Source: Chryseobacterium aureum
GTDB lineage: Bacteria > Bacteroidota > Bacteroidia > Flavobacteriales > Weeksellaceae
Direction: 5' to 3'
Assembly (NCBI RefSeq): GCF_003971235.1
Contig: NZ_CP034661.1
Location: 4,898,001 to 4,962,000, forward strand
Length of the DNA stretch: 64,000 bases
Under the pieces are notes generated by a model that saw only the letters and a program-made list of their open reading frames with translations, was not told the origin of the DNA and did no database searches. The position numbers were made by a program, and so were the translations under genes. This document shows positions 1-8,181 of this stretch, piece by piece. How positions within the stretch are numbered: the stretch's first letter is position 1; each line of letters opens with the position of its first letter.

Positions 1-1
1 A

Positions 2-121
2 CAGGATAATTCAACACCCGAAAAACAACTGAAAAATCTGGAATTTATACATTCATCAATAAAATATTTTATTGAGAATCCTGCCACAACCAATGAACAG
101 TTTAAGGAGCTGTTTATGTAA
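2..121 (+). CDS. C-terminal end of an unidentified protein (truncated by window edge)
   Basis: One frame is open from the first bases to a TAA at 119-121 and encodes the last 39 residues of a protein, ending EQFKELFM. The fragment is charged and helix-prone and shows no motif I recognise. Its start lies outside the window. It converges on the minus-strand membrane gene ending at 155. The fragment is short enough that chance openness cannot be excluded, although the composition looks coding. Confidence 0.45.
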   Translation, partial: QDNSTPEKQLKNLEFIHSSIKYFIENPATTNEQFKELFM

Positions 122-154
122 GTCATATAAAGAAAAGTTATTCAGGGTTGAAAG

Positions 155-871
155 TCAACAAATGATTATTTTAAACAACAGGGTAAAGAGGTAAAGTAAT
201 CCTGCACCAGCCGTCAGAAAAATAAAGATCATCACATACTCAAATATTCCCAGTTCTTTTCTGGAAGGCTTGTCCGGGGTAAGATAATATTGATCCATTG
301 TCTGTGAAGCTATTCTCAGATCCGGGCGAAAGTATTGAATCCCTTTTAAAAAATGACGGTATAGCTCAAATTGGTTGCTAAGGATCATTAATTCAAAATT
401 AAAATCTACAGCAGATGGTATCATTTTGCCTGATTCATTTTTCAGATAGATCTGCAGTATTGTTTTGCTGTATTTTAAAGTCTGCGTACTGTAGATGTAT
501 ACGTCTGCTGGTGCATTTAAAGCAGGATGTAGATCATCATACAATACAGTTGCAGTAACCTCATTGCGGTAATTGTAAAAAAAGGCTCCGTTTTCATTAA
601 TCACGATTTTTCTTACTTTTCGTTTTCTTTTGTACATCAAACCTTTTATCAATGCCAGACAGCAAAGTATGAGAATAATCTGGGCAAAAATGAGAAAACC
701 CATAATCGTAATATCATTTTTTACAGAGCTTCCGAAATTCTGATAGATGTTTTCAAAAACCACCGCGATGATTACCATAATCAGGAAAACCATTATCCAC
801 ATGAGGCCTGTTAAAAGCCATGTTAAAGGCTTATTGATTTTAGATTCTATACTCTGGAATTTTTCGGTCAT
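155..871 (-). CDS. Hypothetical membrane protein, paralogue of the upstream neighbour
   Basis: I do not recognise a named family. The 238-residue protein has two hydrophobic segments near the N-terminus (about residues 20-45 and 60-80), a soluble middle, and a C-terminal membrane segment. The soluble part holds a phrase (FRPDLRI) that recurs as FRPDLKI in the next gene, and the membrane layout is the same, so the two are probably paralogues. The reading frame extends to a TTG at 913, but that would overlap the preceding gene; the ATG at 871 gives a 13-bp gap after its stop and is preferred. Probably cotranscribed with 885-1589. Function unknown. Confidence 0.75.
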   Translation of the reverse strand: MTEKFQSIESKINKPLTWLLTGLMWIMVFLIMVIIAVVFENIYQNFGSSVKNDITIMGFLIFAQIILILCCLALIKGLMYKRKRKVRKIVINENGAFFYNYRNEVTATVLYDDLHPALNAPADVYIYSTQTLKYSKTILQIYLKNESGKMIPSAVDFNFELMILSNQFELYRHFLKGIQYFRPDLRIASQTMDQYYLTPDKPSRKELGIFEYVMIFIFLTAGAGLLYLFTLLFKIIIC

Positions 872-884
872 ATTAATTTGTGGT

Positions 885-1589
885 TCAGTTAATGAGAAAA
901 ACAATTCCGACAATAACTCCTATTATCATCAATGTTGCCAGAATAAGCAGCCAGCCTCCTGATGAAATACCTTTCCCACTGACTTTCCAGGTTTCTTTAT
1001 CAATGGAATAAGCCCGCAAAACCATCGGATCTATTTTTAAGTCCGGACGGAAGATCGTAATTCCACGGAAAAACTGTGCATACAGTGTAAATTTATTTTT
1101 TATGATCTTATAGGGAAGATTCATGTCAATACGTTTAGTGGTTTCCTTCTTTGTATCCTTTTGTAAAGTCACTTCCACCATGGGCACAATTCCTGACCCG
1201 GCAGGATTAATGGTATAAATATCAAAATCCCGTCGTGAAGACCGAAGTTCTGAATACAGTATCTGATCTGTTATTTCATTTTTCGAATCATAAAATAAAA
1301 GTCCGGTTTCATCAACTACAATTTTAGAGGCTGTCTTTTTTCTCCCGATGATATAGCTGATGGCAGGAATTAAAGTAAGTAATGAAATTCCCCAGGAAAG
1401 CAGGGCAGGATAAAGCATGGCTTCAAATCCTCTTTTATAAATTCCGTAAACAGGTCCCAAAACGAAAAGTAAAGTAAAAAGAATAAAGAGTACCAACAAA
1501 AGAGCGTTCAGAATGAGAGTTGCAAATAGATGGGTTGCAGACTCAACTCTTTGGAACGGAGATTCAGTATTCATTTTGTGAAGTTTCAT
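885..1589 (-). CDS. Hypothetical membrane protein, paralogue of the downstream neighbour
   Basis: This is a 234-residue protein with two N-terminal membrane segments (about residues 25-50 and 58-82), a soluble middle, and a C-terminal membrane helix (about 208-233). It shares topology and the FRPDLKI phrase with the next gene on the same strand, consistent with local duplication. A second ATG lies five codons in. The gene is transcribed away from the CPBP protease gene at 1685. No enzyme motif is visible and I assign no function. Confidence 0.75.
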   Translation of the reverse strand: MKLHKMNTESPFQRVESATHLFATLILNALLLVLFILFTLLFVLGPVYGIYKRGFEAMLYPALLSWGISLLTLIPAISYIIGRKKTASKIVVDETGLLFYDSKNEITDQILYSELRSSRRDFDIYTINPAGSGIVPMVEVTLQKDTKKETTKRIDMNLPYKIIKNKFTLYAQFFRGITIFRPDLKIDPMVLRAYSIDKETWKVSGKGISSGGWLLILATLMIIGVIVGIVFLIN

Positions 1590-1684
1590 GGATAAAGGAA
1601 CGAAAATAAGAAATTCCTTTTTTAGTTGCCCGTAGCAGTCAAAAAAATTATCTTTGTTTCTGATAAATTTTTTACAGAGAAAGG

Positions 1685-2515
1685 ATGGAAAATAGCAAAT
1701 ATCCTAAGTTTACTTTCACATGGTTGGGGGGTGTTACTTTGGTGGTTGGATTATTCGTGGGAACAATGGCTGTTTCTTTATTCAGCACTTTTTGGAAAGT
1801 TGTTTTCAAAGAAAACCTTGAGCTTAAAGACTGGTTTATTATGGTTGTGAATTCGGTAGGATTTCTATCTGCTATTGCCTTTTTTGACTTTTTCATCGTG
1901 AGGCGGACTACCCAAAAAAAGCTCAACTTCAATTTGTCATCAGTCAACTTTTCTACCTATCTTCTCATATTTCCCATGATGACCGGGATGATGTTTATTT
2001 CTGAATTTGTTGCCGCCCAGATTCCTACAACGGGTCCTTTTTTCGGCAGATTCTATGAGTATTTTACCCAACTGATGAGCCAGCTGACTGATAATCCTGT
2101 GATCATGATCATGATGACCGTGATTATGGCCCCGGTTTTTGAAGAGATTATATTCAGGGGAATTATCCAGAAAGGGTTAATTAATAAAGGAGTAGAACCC
2201 TGGAAAGCTATTTTGTACGCTTCCATTATTTTTGGAGTGGTTCACGGGAATCCGTGGCAGTTGATCAGTGCAGTGATGCTGGGATGCGTACTCGGATTGG
2301 TATATCATAAAACGAAATCTTTGCTGATGCCCATATTACTGCATGGATTTAATAATTTAATCCTGTCCCTGTTGGTGCTGTATGGTAAAGATGAAAGTTT
2401 TGCAAAAGTGCTGCATATTTCAGAATGGCTGGTTCTGGCAGCAGGAATTGTTCTTTTCTCTTTGTTCTACTATCTGTTTATGAAAAAGTATAAAGTACAT
2501 TATGCTGAAATGTAA
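1685..2515 (+). CDS. CPBP family intramembrane glutamic endopeptidase
   Basis: Polytopic membrane protein of 276 residues with about seven hydrophobic segments. The CPBP (Abi/CAAX protease) signature is complete: the EEIIFRG motif has its glutamates at residues 153-154 and arginine near 158, a second motif carries His187 (VVHGNPWQ), and a third carries His220 (LLHGFNN). In this family (Rce1-like) these residues form the intramembrane active site. Substrates of bacterial members are mostly unknown; some process peptides or CAAX-like proteins. It heads a forward run leading to rdgB 42 bp downstream. Confidence 0.93.
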   Translation: MENSKYPKFTFTWLGGVTLVVGLFVGTMAVSLFSTFWKVVFKENLELKDWFIMVVNSVGFLSAIAFFDFFIVRRTTQKKLNFNLSSVNFSTYLLIFPMMTGMMFISEFVAAQIPTTGPFFGRFYEYFTQLMSQLTDNPVIMIMMTVIMAPVFEEIIFRGIIQKGLINKGVEPWKAILYASIIFGVVHGNPWQLISAVMLGCVLGLVYHKTKSLLMPILLHGFNNLILSLLVLYGKDESFAKVLHISEWLVLAAGIVLFSLFYYLFMKKYKVHYAEM

Positions 2516-2557
2516 TTGGCCTGAGATAAAAAAGTAAAATTGAAAATGAATATAGAA

Positions 2558-3133
2558 ATGGAATTATTAGTCGCTACACACAACGAACATAAAAAAGAAG
2601 AAATCCAACAGATCCTGGGAAGTGACTGTATGGTGAAAAGCCTTACGGATTACAATATTCATGAAGAAATTGTGGAAGATGGAGATTCCTTTCATGCCAA
2701 CGCGCTGATCAAAGCAAAATACTGTTTTGAGAAAACAGGAATTCCAAGCTTGGGTGACGACAGTGGTCTGGTTGTAGAAGCTCTGGATGGAAGACCCGGA
2801 ATTTTTTCTGCCCGCTATGCCGGAGATCATGATTTTGCCAAAAATATTGAAAAGGTACTGGAAGAAATGCAGGGAATTGAAAACAGGAAAGCTTATTTTA
2901 TAACCGTTCTGTGCTATTATGATGAAAACGGAGCCCAATATTTTGAGGGAAGAGTTCACGGAAATTTATTAACCGAAAATAAAGGTTTCAAAGGGTTCGG
3001 GTATGATCCTATTTTTGTTCCGGAAGGCTATGAAAGGACCTTTGCAGAAATGGATCTGGCAGATAAAAATAAAATCAGCCACCGTAAACAGGCTCTGGAT
3101 TTATTTATGGATTTTTTAAAAGTAACCGATTAG
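2558..3133 (+). CDS. rdgB: RdgB/HAM1 family non-canonical purine NTP pyrophosphatase
   Basis: Hydrolyses dITP, dATP-deamination products and XTP to monophosphates plus diphosphate, keeping deaminated purines out of nucleic acids; cytosolic. The N-terminal MELLVATHNEHKKEEI matches the SxNxxK-type substrate loop, SLGDDSGL contains the catalytic acidic residues, and GFGYDPIF plus ISHRKQAL complete the family signature. At 191 residues it has the usual length. The frame continues upstream to an ATG at 2546 and a TTG at 2540; 2558 is chosen because family members begin at this point. Confidence 0.95.
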   Translation: MELLVATHNEHKKEEIQQILGSDCMVKSLTDYNIHEEIVEDGDSFHANALIKAKYCFEKTGIPSLGDDSGLVVEALDGRPGIFSARYAGDHDFAKNIEKVLEEMQGIENRKAYFITVLCYYDENGAQYFEGRVHGNLLTENKGFKGFGYDPIFVPEGYERTFAEMDLADKNKISHRKQALDLFMDFLKVTD

Positions 3134-3175
3134 ATTTAAATAGTAAAGGTAAATACCCATTTAGATTTTCTGTCG

Positions 3176-3183
3176 TACATTTG
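3176..3183 (+). promoter_or_regulatory. Predicted -7 promoter element for rnz
   Basis: TACATTTG matches the flavobacterial -7 consensus TAnnTTTG. It sits about 18 bp before the TTG start of rnz, so the transcript leader would be short (about 10-15 nt). No clean -33 TTG lies at the ideal spacing, so this is moderate evidence only. Confidence 0.5.
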
Positions 3184-3201
3184 TTATCATAAATTATTGA
3201 T

Positions 3202-4116
3202 TTGAGTACTTATTTAACAATATTAGGCTTTAACTCTGCTATTCCAACCATCAATACATCGCCCACAGCACAGCTGCTGGAAATGGAAGAAAGGCTCTTC
3301 CTGATAGATTGTGGAGAAGGTACACAGGTACAGCTGAGAAAGGCAAAAGCAAGATTTTCAAAAATCAATCATATTTTTATCTCCCACCTTCATGGAGATC
3401 ACTGTTTTGGACTTCCCGGGCTTATCGCTTCTTTCCGTCTTTTAGGAAGGGACACTCCTTTGCACGTCTATGGCCCGAAAGGTATTAAAAAGATGCTGGA
3501 AACCATTTTCCAGATTACGGAAACTCATCGCGGTTTTGAAGTGGTGTATCATGAGCTGGATAAAGATTATTCAGAAAAAATATATGAAGACAACAGAATA
3601 GAGGTATATACTATTCCGTTGGATCACCGGATTTACTGTAACGGTTATCTTTTTAAAGAAAAGCCGAAAGACAGGCATCTTAATATGAAAGAAATTGCCA
3701 AGTACAGTGAGATAGAAACCTGCGATTATCACAATATTAAAGCAGGGAAGGATTTTGTGCTGAGTGATGGATATGTTCTTAAAAATGAAGTTCTGACGCT
3801 TGAGCCCGCTCCATCTGTATCTTATGCATTTTGTAGTGATACCCGTTATCTTGAAAGTGTTATTCCGATTATTAAGAATGTAACAGTTCTTTACCATGAA
3901 GCGACATTTCTGCATGATCTTAAGGAAATGGCAGATTATACGGGACATACTACTGCAATGGAAGCTGCTACCATTGCACAGAAAGCTCAGGTTGGAAAAC
4001 TGATTTTAGGGCATTTTTCCAACAGATATGGAGATCTGACAGTATTTACTGATGAAGCCAGAGAAATTTTTCCCAATACATTTTTACCCAAAGCATTGGA
4101 AAGTGTAAAGATTTAA
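3202..4116 (+). CDS. rnz: Ribonuclease Z (tRNA 3'-processing endonuclease)
   Basis: Zinc-dependent beta-lactamase-fold endonuclease that removes 3' trailers from tRNA precursors. Its 304 residues show the short (bacterial) RNase Z architecture: the N-terminal LTILGFNSAIPT phrase, the metal motif HLHGDH with His62, His64, Asp66 and His67, an exosite-like insertion around residues 150-190, a later Asp in FCSDTRY, and a C-terminal His in LGHFSNRYG. The start is TTG: an in-frame TAA lies at 3190-3192 and no ATG is available. TIGR02757 follows 5 bp downstream. Confidence 0.95.
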   Translation: MSTYLTILGFNSAIPTINTSPTAQLLEMEERLFLIDCGEGTQVQLRKAKARFSKINHIFISHLHGDHCFGLPGLIASFRLLGRDTPLHVYGPKGIKKMLETIFQITETHRGFEVVYHELDKDYSEKIYEDNRIEVYTIPLDHRIYCNGYLFKEKPKDRHLNMKEIAKYSEIETCDYHNIKAGKDFVLSDGYVLKNEVLTLEPAPSVSYAFCSDTRYLESVIPIIKNVTVLYHEATFLHDLKEMADYTGHTTAMEAATIAQKAQVGKLILGHFSNRYGDLTVFTDEAREIFPNTFLPKALESVKI

Positions 4117-4121
4117 AAAAT

Positions 4122-4892
4122 ATGCTGAAATTTGAAGAACTGAGAGATTTTCTCAACGAAAAGGCAGATCAGTATAATGAACCCGATTTTATTGAAAATG
4201 ACCCGATACAGATTCCACATCGTTTCTCTTTAAAACAGGACATTGAGATTGCAGGATTTCTGGCAGCCACAATCTCCTGGGGAAACAGAAAATCGATCAT
4301 TAACTCTGCAGATAAAATGCTGGATATTATGGGGAATTCTCCCTATGATTTTGTGATGAATTATTCAGAGAAAGATCTGGAAAGCATTCAGGATAAAAGC
4401 ATTCACAGAACGTTTAATGGACAGGATTTTTCCTATTTCATCAGACAGTTCAACAGGATTTATAAAGAAAATGAAAGCCTGGAAAATCTGTTTAAAGTAA
4501 AAGAAGAGGAACATAATTTTCTTCACGCGATAGAAAGATTCAGAGACGGATTTCTGGAAACAGAAAAACACAGAAGCCATAAACATGTCAGTTCCCCTTA
4601 TAAAAATTCTTCTGCAAAAAGAATTATTATGTTTTTGAGATGGATGGTACGTAAAGATAAAAGAGGAGTAGACTTTGGAATCTGGGAGGATATAGATCCG
4701 AAAAACCTGTCTATTCCTCTGGATGTACATACCGGAAATATTTCCCGAAAACTGGGGTTGGTTTCCAGGACGCAGAATGACTGGAAAACGGTAGAAGAAT
4801 TGGATATGGCTATCAGAAAACTGGATGAAAAAGACCCGGCAAAGTATGATTTTGCCTTGTTTGGATTAGGAGTAACCAAAGAACTGTTGTAA
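4122..4892 (+). CDS. TIGR02757 family protein (DUF2400)
   Basis: The 256-residue cytosolic protein matches the TIGR02757 family, common in Bacteroidota. The phrases HRFSLKQDIEIAGFLAA and, near the C-terminus, DVHTGNISRKLGL are characteristic. The C-terminal half resembles the helix-hairpin-helix DNA-glycosylase fold, which has led others to suggest a DNA or RNA role, but no activity is established to my knowledge. It starts 5 bp after rnz and is surely cotranscribed with it. Confidence 0.88.
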   Translation: MLKFEELRDFLNEKADQYNEPDFIENDPIQIPHRFSLKQDIEIAGFLAATISWGNRKSIINSADKMLDIMGNSPYDFVMNYSEKDLESIQDKSIHRTFNGQDFSYFIRQFNRIYKENESLENLFKVKEEEHNFLHAIERFRDGFLETEKHRSHKHVSSPYKNSSAKRIIMFLRWMVRKDKRGVDFGIWEDIDPKNLSIPLDVHTGNISRKLGLVSRTQNDWKTVEELDMAIRKLDEKDPAKYDFALFGLGVTKELL

Positions 4893-4904
4893 AAAAGATA
4901 AAGG

Positions 4905-5441
4905 ATGAAAAAATATAACGAAAAAACAGAAGTTCTTGAAAAAATAGCGGACAGCATTACCTCATGGATAGGATCTATTCAGTCCCTGATAGTGCATACA
5001 CTGCTCTTTCTTACCTCGTTTTTGCTTCCGATGCTTAATATTGTAGATTTTGATAAGATGCTTCTTATTCTGACGACGGTACTTTCTCTGGAAGCCATTT
5101 ATCTGGCTATTTTTATTCAGATGTCTGTCAATAAAAGTCATGAGAAAATTGAAGATATCCAGGAAGATATTGAAGATATTCAGGAAGATATCGAAGAAAT
5201 CAGTGAGGATATTGAAGAGATTAGTGAAGATATCGAGGAAATTAATGAAGATATCGAAGACATTCAGGAAGATATCGAGGAAATTAATGAGGATGAAGAT
5301 GAAGAGGATCATAATGAAAGAGCGAAAAATGTAATACTGAAGAGCAATGTAAGCTCCAATAAGAATGAGATAAAAGCCTTAAAGGATATTATTTCACAGC
5401 TTCAAAATGAGATTGATCAATTGAAGAAAGATGATCAATAA
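4905..5441 (+). CDS. DUF1003-like membrane protein with heptad coiled-coil tail
   Basis: The first 90 residues resemble the DUF1003 membrane domain: an amphipathic lead (ADSITSWIGS), two transmembrane helices, and the phrase LEAIYLAIFIQMSVN. From about residue 82 to 130 comes a near-perfect seven-residue repeat of the type EDIEEIS/EDIQ, then an acidic linker (DEDEEDHNE) and a second short coiled coil (KALKDIISQLQNEIDQLKK). Function is unknown; a membrane-anchored, strongly acidic oligomerising rod is inferred. It starts 12 bp after the TIGR02757 gene and is closed by the terminator at 5470. Confidence 0.8.
   Translation: MKKYNEKTEVLEKIADSITSWIGSIQSLIVHTLLFLTSFLLPMLNIVDFDKMLLILTTVLSLEAIYLAIFIQMSVNKSHEKIEDIQEDIEDIQEDIEEISEDIEEISEDIEEINEDIEDIQEDIEEINEDEDEEDHNERAKNVILKSNVSSNKNEIKALKDIISQLQNEIDQLKKDDQ
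5148..5292 (+). repeat. 21-bp in-frame minisatellite encoding a heptad coiled coil
   Basis: About seven imperfect copies of a 21-bp unit of the form GAAGATATyGArGAwATyAr lie end to end. Each encodes seven residues. Variation falls mainly at third codon positions and at the Q/S/N position, as expected if the protein heptad is under selection. Confidence 0.85.
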
Positions 5442-5469
5442 TTCAGACATCGGCTATGAACATATAAAC

Positions 5470-5497
5470 CGGATCAGTACTTTGATCCGTCTTTTTT
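5470..5497 (+). terminator. Rho-independent terminator
   Basis: CGGATCA and TGATCCG form a 7-bp stem with a 6-nt loop (5470-5489), followed by TC and six T residues. It ends the rdgB-rnz-TIGR02757-DUF1003 run. Confidence 0.85.
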
Positions 5498-5618
5498 GCA
5501 TGAATTTTTGTTTTTAACAATTATGGAAAATTTAATAATAAAAAAAAATAATTGTGAATGTAGGCGTTGAATGAGAAAATAGTAATGGGTGAGAATGTTT
5601 TAGTATAATTTTTTTTGC

Positions 5619-5626
5619 TACATTTG
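5619..5626 (+). promoter_or_regulatory. Predicted -7 element for the first anchor-L surface gene
   Basis: TACATTTG matches TAnnTTTG and lies 17 bp before the start codon used at 5643. The intervening ATG at 5632 runs into a stop within five codons. Confidence 0.45.
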
Positions 5627-5642
5627 AACAAATGAAAATAAA

Positions 5643-8003
5643 ATGTTAATCTATAGACTAAAAAACTATTTTTTCCTTTTTTCTTTTTTATTGATTTCTG
5701 TTTCTGCATTTTCTCAAAAGGGACCAGTCAGAAAATCAGAAAAGATAAAGCCTTCTGCGGCGGCTCTCAGGGCTGGTGCATTTATAGATGTGAATGTACC
5801 GCCTTATACACCGTCCAACTATACTCCAGAGCAGTTGGTGAAGAATATTTTGATTAACGGCGGAACCAATTGTACAACAGCCAATGTAACCAATGTTACC
5901 GTATCTCCCAATCATGATGTGACAAACAGCAACAGATTTTGGGGATATTTTCATAAAGGGACCACCAACTTTCCCTTTACAGATGGTATCGTTCTGACAA
6001 CAGGATATGCTTCAGAAGCAGGTAATAACTATGTAGCTGCAGTAGGGCAGTCAGTAGGAACGGGCAGTGATGCTGATCTTGTAACAGCTACCGGAGCTAC
6101 CGTGAGTTTAACAGATGCTGTGGCACTTGAATTTGATTTCGTCCCGAATTCTAATCAGGTAAAATTTAATTACATATTCGTTTCAGATGAATATACTTCC
6201 AATTATCCCTGTACAGGCTATTCTGACGCATTTGCACTTCTGTTAAAGAAAGTGGGAGATCCTACCTATACAAACCTTGCGATATTGCCCGGTGGTGCAG
6301 GACCTGTGAGTGCAACCAATATTGTCCCTGCAGGAAACGGATTCAGCTGTGGACCTATCAATGCAAGTTATTTCGGGGCGCTGGCCAATCCGCACCTTGT
6401 TATTAATTATTTTGGGAGAACAACACCATTAACTGCTGTAGCCGATGTCATTCCGGGGCAGACCTATCATTTTAAAATGGTATTGGCAGACGCAAAAGAC
6501 CCTTCCCACGATTCTGCAGTATTCTTAGAAGGTGGATCATTTGATGTTGGAATTAAAATTGTAGATGAGGCAGGAGTCGTTTTACCAGGCAACATCAATA
6601 TGTGCGACAATACCCCGAAACAGTTGAAAGCTCAGGTAGCAGCGGTTCCGGGAATGACTTACCAATGGTATAAAGACGGAGTGGCTATTCCGGGAGCAAC
6701 CAATGCTGTTTATATTGCTAACCAGCCGGGAGTGTATACCGTAAAAGTGATGGTGCCCGGGAACCAGTGTCCCGGCGAAGCAACAATTACGATTATAGGA
6801 GGCACAAGTCCCACAGTACAGAATGCTGAGCTTAAGCTTTGTACAACCCCTACGCTCACTACATTTAATCTTGAAACCGCAAAACCTCTCATCAGTACAA
6901 CCACGGGAGCTGTATTCCGTTTCTATGCCAATCAGGCTGATGCACAGGCTCAGAATAACAGTTATATTACCAACCTTACCAGTTACACCGGAACAGATGG
7001 ACAGATCCTATATGTACTGGTTTCTAATGGGGCCTTTTGTAGTAAAATAGCCACCTTAACGTTAAGAAAAGAAGCAACGCCTACAGCTTTAGTAACAGCT
7101 CCAAGATTAAAAATCTGTGCCGGAGAATCTGTATTGCTTACCGCTACAGGCGGCGTAACCTATCAATGGAGTGATACTGCAAGTACTACAGGAGGAATAA
7201 GAACCGTAAGCCCTACCCAGACCACTACCTATACGGTATATGCTATCGGAGCACAGGGGTGTAAATCTTTACAGCCTGCCCGTATTACAATTGAAGTAGT
7301 ACCGGCTATTGTTTCCAACTTAAAAGGGGGGCATATCTGTCAGGGAGATAAAATTATCCTGGATGCAGGTTCAGGTCCTAATTATACTTACCAGTGGAGC
7401 AGCGGCGAAACCAGCCAGAGCATCACGGTAGGAACTCCGGGGGAATATACCGTAATGATCAGCAATGGAGTCTGTTCTAAAGAGTTCAAAACACAGGTGA
7501 TCAAAGCTGTAATTCCTGAAGTCATAAAAGTAGATTACAATGATAACGGTACAATGATTGTTACTGCAAGCAATCCAAGTAACGGTATCCTGGAATATTC
7601 GGTAGATAATGGGGTGACATGGCAGGCTTCCAATGTATTTAACAACGTCCCTAAAAATAAAGTAATTGCGATCAGAGTGAGGGTAAAATACACAAGCTGT
7701 GTAGGCTTCCTTGAATTCTTTACCTTTGTCATGAAAAACGTTATTACGCCAAACGGAGATAACGTTAATGATATTATCGATTTCAGCGGAGTGGTTAATT
7801 ATAAAGACTTCAGTGGAAAGGTTTTTGACCGTTACGGAAGAGAAGTGTTCAAAGCAGAGAAGATAAGACCTTATTGGGATGGATATTTCCAGGGTAAAAA
7901 ACTTCCTACCTCCACCTACTGGTACCAGGTAACCTTCGAAGATCCTGCCAGCAAAGAAATTACGGTAAAAACCGGATGGATATTGCTTAAAAATATAGAA
8001 TAA
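5643..8003 (+). CDS. Choice-of-anchor L, Ig-repeat surface protein with T9SS type B sorting domain (copy 1)
   Basis: Predicted exported adhesin-like protein of 786 residues. A signal peptide ends at SAFSQ (about residue 25). A choice-of-anchor L domain covers roughly residues 45-310 (IDVNVPPYTPSNYT, LPGGAGPVSATNI). About four Ig-like or PKD-like modules follow, rich in paired cysteines and Tyr-Gln-Trp phrases. From about residue 700 comes the gliding-motility-type C-terminal domain (ITPNGDNVNDIIDFSG to WILLKN), the type B T9SS export signal. The domain order matches the next two genes. Role inferred as surface structure or adhesion. No PorP/SprF partner gene lies beside it. Confidence 0.92.
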   Translation: MLIYRLKNYFFLFSFLLISVSAFSQKGPVRKSEKIKPSAAALRAGAFIDVNVPPYTPSNYTPEQLVKNILINGGTNCTTANVTNVTVSPNHDVTNSNRFWGYFHKGTTNFPFTDGIVLTTGYASEAGNNYVAAVGQSVGTGSDADLVTATGATVSLTDAVALEFDFVPNSNQVKFNYIFVSDEYTSNYPCTGYSDAFALLLKKVGDPTYTNLAILPGGAGPVSATNIVPAGNGFSCGPINASYFGALANPHLVINYFGRTTPLTAVADVIPGQTYHFKMVLADAKDPSHDSAVFLEGGSFDVGIKIVDEAGVVLPGNINMCDNTPKQLKAQVAAVPGMTYQWYKDGVAIPGATNAVYIANQPGVYTVKVMVPGNQCPGEATITIIGGTSPTVQNAELKLCTTPTLTTFNLETAKPLISTTTGAVFRFYANQADAQAQNNSYITNLTSYTGTDGQILYVLVSNGAFCSKIATLTLRKEATPTALVTAPRLKICAGESVLLTATGGVTYQWSDTASTTGGIRTVSPTQTTTYTVYAIGAQGCKSLQPARITIEVVPAIVSNLKGGHICQGDKIILDAGSGPNYTYQWSSGETSQSITVGTPGEYTVMISNGVCSKEFKTQVIKAVIPEVIKVDYNDNGTMIVTASNPSNGILEYSVDNGVTWQASNVFNNVPKNKVIAIRVRVKYTSCVGFLEFFTFVMKNVITPNGDNVNDIIDFSGVVNYKDFSGKVFDRYGREVFKAEKIRPYWDGYFQGKKLPTSTYWYQVTFEDPASKEITVKTGWILLKNIE

Positions 8004-8029
8004 TTTAAATCATATTAAATGATATTTAG

Positions 8030-8058
8030 AAAGACTGGCTGTTTTGTCAGTCTTTTTT
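8030..8058 (+). terminator. Rho-independent terminator
   Basis: AAAGACTGGC pairs with GTCAGTCTTT (one G-T pair) across a 6-nt loop and is followed by a T-rich tail. It separates the first and second surface-protein genes. Confidence 0.75.
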
Positions 8059-8133
8059 ATTATTTTGAAATAAACCAAGTTGATATTCTAAGATAAATAA
8101 ATTTGCGTTAGTAATAATGTAAATTATGTTAAC

Positions 8134-8165
8134 TTGAATTTCAATCAAAAAAAATAGTATTTTTG
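8134..8165 (+). promoter_or_regulatory. Predicted flavobacterial promoter of the second anchor-L gene
   Basis: TTG at 8134-8136 and TATTTTTG at 8158-8165 are separated by 21 bp, fitting the -33/-7 consensus. The start codon at 8182 lies 16 bp downstream. Confidence 0.6.
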
Positions 8166-8181
8166 TTTAAAATAATATAAA

